From the NCBI GenBank assembly GCA_913062595.1, contig CAJXWT010000011.1, forward strand, positions 1-39,398: 39,398 bases of DNA, written 5' to 3'. Below, one piece after another: positions 36,182 to 39,398 of this stretch. Origin of the DNA: an uncultured Fidelibacterota bacterium (lineage in GTDB: Bacteria; Fidelibacterota; Marinisomatia; Marinisomatales; TCS55). The notes under the pieces are model-generated. The model saw only the letters and a program-made list of their open reading frames with translations. It ran no database searches and had not been told where the DNA came from. A program made the position numbers and the translations under genes. The first letter of the stretch is position 1; the number at the start of each line of letters is the position of its first letter.

Positions 36182-37126
36182 ATGCAAGATACGCTGAAAA
36201 TATTTAGTGGTCGTAGTAACTCAACCCTGGCTCAAGGCATTGTGGATGCTTTGGGCATGGATCTTGGTGATGTGACAATCCGTACGTTCGCTGATGGAGA
36301 ACTATGGGTAAAGTTCGAGGAAAACATTCGTGGCCAGGATGTATTCATCATTCAATCCACTAATGGACCTGCTGATAACTTGATAGAACTATTTCTATTA
36401 CTGGATGCAGCTGTTCGTGCATCCGCAAATAGGGTTACTGCAGTAATTCCTTACTTTGGTTATGGGCGACAGGATAGGAAAGATCAGCCACGCGTACCTA
36501 TTTCATCCCGCGTAATGGTAGATATCATTACTACCACAGGGGCAGATAGAATCATTAGCATGGATTTACACTCTACCCAGATCCAGGGATTTGCTTCAAT
36601 ACCATTTGATCACCTTTACAGTCGCATGGTGTTAATGGATACATTAAGGGAATTGGATTTTACTCCAGATAAATGTGCTGTTTTGGCCCCAGATGTAGGA
36701 TCTGCTGCCATGGGGCAGTCATATGCTAGGACTTTGGGGGTTCATTTTGCTCTTATTGACAAACGTCGTTACGCTCCGAATAAAGCTGAGGTAAGTCATC
36801 TGATCGGTGATTTGGTAGGGAAGGATGTTTTGATCATTGATGATATGATCGATACGGCCAGCACTACAGTTTCAGCTGCTCAGGCCGCCATCGATAAAGG
36901 GGCAAATTCAGTAATAGCTGCAGCTACACATGGTGTACTGTCTGACCCAGCTATAGATCGTTTAAAAGAGGCGCCGATTAAAGAATTAATTATTACAGAT
37001 ACAATTTCCGTGAAAAAAGAAAAACAATTGCCGAATATGAAAATTGTTTCAGTGGCCAATGTTTTTGGTGAGGCAATTAAACGGATACATAATGGTGAAT
37101 CAGTCAGTGCATTGTTCGACCTATAA
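36182..37126 (+). CDS. prs: Ribose-phosphate pyrophosphokinase
   Basis: Makes PRPP from ribose 5-phosphate and ATP for nucleotide, histidine and tryptophan synthesis. The 314-residue protein has FGYGRQDRKDQPR (92-104), the DLHSTQIQGF segment with His130 and the PRPP-binding loop VLIIDDMIDTASTT (216-229). An AAGGTG ribosome site precedes the ATG by 7 bases. It follows the tRNA by 36 bases. The order ispE, tRNA-Gln, prs, rplY, pth resembles clusters in many other bacteria. Confidence 0.97.
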   Translation: MQDTLKIFSGRSNSTLAQGIVDALGMDLGDVTIRTFADGELWVKFEENIRGQDVFIIQSTNGPADNLIELFLLLDAAVRASANRVTAVIPYFGYGRQDRKDQPRVPISSRVMVDIITTTGADRIISMDLHSTQIQGFASIPFDHLYSRMVLMDTLRELDFTPDKCAVLAPDVGSAAMGQSYARTLGVHFALIDKRRYAPNKAEVSHLIGDLVGKDVLIIDDMIDTASTTVSAAQAAIDKGANSVIAAATHGVLSDPAIDRLKEAPIKELIITDTISVKKEKQLPNMKIVSVANVFGEAIKRIHNGESVSALFDL

Positions 37127-37140
37127 AAAGGAAAAATATT

Positions 37141-37848
37141 ATGGCACAAGAATATGAACAAATAAACGTTGGAAAAAGAACCCATAAGGGTAAGGCAAAG
37201 GTTCGCGCTCTCAGGAGAGATGGTAAAATCCCGGGAGTATATTACTATCATGGAGAAGAAAATGTTGATCTAGAGATTGACAAGAAAAATTTATATCACG
37301 CACTGAGTACTGGTCAGCATGTATTTGAAGTTACCATGAATGGCGAGACCCAATATGTTATGATTAAAGCTGTACAGTACCATCCAGTAACAGATGAAGT
37401 AATGCATGTTGATCTTATGCGTGTCAGGCGATCGGAGAAAATGACATTTACCATCCCAATCGTATTGCAAGGAGAAGCTATAGGTGTACAGGAAGGCGGT
37501 GTTTTAAGTCAGATCTTGACAGCTATCGATATTAACTGCTTACCAACCAATGTACCGGAAAGTATTAATGTGGATATTTCTGATCTAGAATTAAACAGTA
37601 CCATCTCTGTTGTTGATATTATCGATGTACCTGATGATGTAGATATCGTTACAAGTGAAGAATCTACTGTTGCTACTATTACACCACCGAAGGAAGAAGA
37701 GGAACCGGTTACTGAAGAAGAAGAACCAGTTGAAGGTGAAGAACCAGTTGAAGGTGAAGAACCAGTTGAAGGTGAAGAACCAGTTGAAGGTGAAGAAGGC
37801 AAACAAGAAAAGAGCTCAAAGCCATCTGGATATGAAAAAGAAAAGTAA
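37141..37848 (+). CDS. rplY: 50S ribosomal protein L25/general stress protein Ctc
   Basis: 5S rRNA-binding ribosomal protein of the long, two-domain CTC type. The L25 domain covers about residues 4-95 (RTHKGKAKVRALRRDGKIPG, then YHPVTDEVMHVDLMRV), and the beta domain about 100-185. An acidic C-terminal tail contains four V-E-G-E-E-P-type repeats, so the total of 235 residues exceeds the usual length by the tail. An AAAGGA ribosome site precedes the ATG. The stop overlaps the pth start by one base. Confidence 0.93.
   Translation: MAQEYEQINVGKRTHKGKAKVRALRRDGKIPGVYYYHGEENVDLEIDKKNLYHALSTGQHVFEVTMNGETQYVMIKAVQYHPVTDEVMHVDLMRVRRSEKMTFTIPIVLQGEAIGVQEGGVLSQILTAIDINCLPTNVPESINVDISDLELNSTISVVDIIDVPDDVDIVTSEESTVATITPPKEEEEPVTEEEEPVEGEEPVEGEEPVEGEEPVEGEEGKQEKSSKPSGYEKEK
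37723..37794 (+). repeat. Four perfect 18-base tandem repeats in rplY
   Basis: The unit GAACCAGTTGAAGGTGAA occurs at 37723-37740, 37741-37758, 37759-37776 and 37777-37794 without a mismatch, encoding E-P-V-E-G-E each time. The lack of any silent difference suggests recent expansion by slippage. Confidence 0.93.
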
Positions 37849-38420
37849 TGATCGCTTTTATTGGACTTGGTAATCCTGGCAATGAATTTGTTGATACAAA
37901 GCATAATGCTGGCTTTTGGGTAATTGATGAATTGGCCAGACGATGGGAATGCAATTTCAAGCCAGGTACTGGGGATTATGTATATGCTGAAAATACTGGT
38001 AAAGATACTGTCTTAATGAAACCAACAACAGGAATGAATGCCAGCGGTATAGCGATAAAAAATTTCGCGGACCTTTTTGATATAAATATACATGATCTCT
38101 TTGTATTTATAGATGATGTAGACCTGCCATTAGGGCGGTTACGAATCCGGCCAAAAGGTGGAGATGGTTGCCATCGGGGCTTGGAATCAATAATCTACCA
38201 CATTGGCAATACACATTTTCCCCGGGTCCGATTTGGAGTGGCCTCAACTGATCATAGAAGACCTGCAGAACAATATGTACTTAAGCCGTTTAGAAAACAG
38301 GATAGACCTTTGGCACAAGAAATGATCCAGGTAGCAGCAGATGCGGCAGAATCACTTTTATATGAAGGACTGGATAAAACAATGAACCAATATAATTCAA
38401 GTGAGAAAATTGAATCATGA
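37848..38420 (+). CDS. pth: Peptidyl-tRNA hydrolase
   Basis: Releases tRNA from peptidyl-tRNA that has dropped off the ribosome. The 190-residue protein has [20 protein letters not shown] at 6-25 with catalytic His19, Asn64 in GMNASG, the acidic VFIDDVDLP segment, and [12 protein letters not shown]. It is coupled to rplY (TAATG) and overlaps hppA by four bases (ATGA). Confidence 0.96.
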   Translation: MIAFIGLGNPGNEFVDTKHNAGFWVIDELARRWECNFKPGTGDYVYAENTGKDTVLMKPTTGMNASGIAIKNFADLFDINIHDLFVFIDDVDLPLGRLRIRPKGGDGCHRGLESIIYHIGNTHFPRVRFGVASTDHRRPAEQYVLKPFRKQDRPLAQEMIQVAADAAESLLYEGLDKTMNQYNSSEKIES

Positions 38421-39398
38421 CTGATGTAAATACTTATTTATGGGCTGTTTTAAATGCTGGTGTTCTGGCGTTGATCTATGCTGCTTGGAAAACTAATTGG
38501 ATTAATAAACAGGACCAGGGAACAGAGCGAATGGTATTAATCGGTAAGAGTATTGCTGAAGGTGCGATGGCATTTTTGAAAGCTGAATATCGAATATTAG
38601 GAATATTTGTAGTTGTGGTAGCACTCTTACTGGGGATTGCAAATGCTGGAAGGACAGATTCTAGTGCATTGATCTCTTTATCATTTATAGTAGGTGCATT
38701 TGCTTCTGGATTAGCTGGGTTCCTGGGGATGAGAGTAGCTACAAAAGCAAACAATCGTACAACCCATGCCGCGCGAAGCAGCCTTGCCGAAGCCTTAAAT
38801 GTGGCTTTCACTGGTGGTTCTGTAATGGGCTTAAGCGTAGTTGGTCTTGGATTAATAGGACTGGGATCTTTATTTATTCTTTATCAAAATATATTTGCTA
38901 ATGACTATAATAAGGTAATAACTGTTATTTCTGGTTTCTCCTTGGGAGCTTCCTCAATTGCATTATTTGCTCGTGTTGGTGGTGGTATTTACACAAAGGC
39001 AGCTGATGTTGGTGCTGACCTGGTAGGAAAAGTAGAAGCTGGTATACCCGAAGATCATCCCTTGAATCCGGCAACTATCGCAGATAATGTTGGTGATAAT
39101 GTTGGTGACGTTGCTGGAATGGGCGCTGATTTATTTGAATCATACGTGGGCTCTATAATTGGTTCAATGGTGCTTGGTGCAAGTATAGTTGTAATGGGTG
39201 GCTTTGATATTAGTTTTGTTATTTTACCATTATTGATTGCTGCCTCTGGAATAATAATGTCTATTGTGGGCACTTTCCTTGTTGTGGTCAAGGAAGGTGG
39301 AAATCCTCAAAAGGCATTAAATAAGGGTTTATTTGTTTCTTCATTTATTTTGATTGGAGTAATCTACTTTTTAATTCAAAATATTTTACCGATGAATT
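38417..39398 (+). CDS. hppA: Membrane-bound proton/sodium-translocating pyrophosphatase, N-terminal part (3' end outside window)
   Basis: Inner-membrane pump that couples PPi hydrolysis to proton or sodium export. The frame is open from ATG 38417 to the window edge, about 327 residues of an expected 650 to 800. Several membrane helices are visible. The PPi-binding signature [20 protein letters not shown] begins near residue 193 and is followed by [20 protein letters not shown], an essentially invariant family region. The residues that decide sodium or proton use and potassium dependence lie outside the window. The start overlaps the pth stop (ATGA). Confidence 0.96.
   Translation, partial: MTDVNTYLWAVLNAGVLALIYAAWKTNWINKQDQGTERMVLIGKSIAEGAMAFLKAEYRILGIFVVVVALLLGIANAGRTDSSALISLSFIVGAFASGLAGFLGMRVATKANNRTTHAARSSLAEALNVAFTGGSVMGLSVVGLGLIGLGSLFILYQNIFANDYNKVITVISGFSLGASSIALFARVGGGIYTKAADVGADLVGKVEAGIPEDHPLNPATIADNVGDNVGDVAGMGADLFESYVGSIIGSMVLGASIVVMGGFDISFVILPLLIAASGIIMSIVGTFLVVVKEGGNPQKALNKGLFVSSFILIGVIYFLIQNILPMN

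Noticed and set aside
37723-37794. Regular repeats as a possible CRISPR array
   Set aside because: The units are contiguous, have no spacers and lie in frame within rplY.
37509-37904. Long open frames on the minus strand over rplY
   Set aside because: They are antisense shadows of the acidic repeat tail, with low-complexity translation and no family match.

Overview
This window looks like chromosomal DNA from a Gram-negative bacterium with a low to moderate GC content. It encodes lipid A enzymes (LpxB, LpxK, a late acyltransferase), ExbB/ExbD/TonB proteins and a beta-barrel. The mix of a two-component-regulator-type propeller fused to a PP2C phosphatase, duplicated exbD, a CTC-type L25 and a membrane pyrophosphatase suggests the Fibrobacterota-Chlorobiota-Bacteroidota superphylum, possibly Marinimicrobia (SAR406). 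The lineage is inferred from gene content only; there is no rRNA gene here.

Layout. 1-1189 (+): the end of a fumarate reductase operon (frdB partial, frdC, frdD), visibly GC-richer than what follows. 1469-11094 (-): a long run of envelope and signalling genes, read from right to left: beta-barrel protein, C-terminal processing protease, secreted TonB-C protein, propeller-PP2C phosphatase, anti-sigma kinase, STAS antagonist, ExbB, ExbD, ExbD, TonB. 11302-17429 (+): two translationally coupled, paralogous, very large secreted proteins with FG-GAP-like and Ig-like repeats. 17426-21822 (-): a five-gene lipid A operon (Gfo/Idh/MocA oxidoreductase, Ste14-like methyltransferase, LpxB, DUF374 acyltransferase, LpxK). 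22008-25604: two small membrane proteins around a bidirectional terminator, ychF, a broken fabA and an intact enoyl-ACP reductase gene. 25635-28843 (-): YqgE, a DMT permease, an MFS permease and a TPR lipoprotein. 29033-39398 (+): housekeeping genes uvrA, ruvB-queA-ispD-ispF-ispE, tRNA-Gln(TTG), prs, rplY, pth and the first third to half of hppA.

How the genes work together. The partner-switching trio (PP2C phosphatase, anti-sigma kinase, STAS antagonist) would carry a periplasmic signal to an unidentified sigma factor or other target, and sits directly upstream of an energy-transducing ExbB/ExbD/TonB set. The lipid A operon combines a Ste14-like methyltransferase with a Gfo/Idh/MocA dehydrogenase, which recalls the phosphate-methylated, 3-amino-sugar lipid A of Leptospira. 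ispD, ispF and ispE give three steps of the MEP isoprenoid pathway. The most useful unannotated items are the fabA pseudogene at 24288-24697, the unusual lipid A operon, the paralogous giant surface proteins with a domain inserted into one Ig repeat, and the partner-switching locus.
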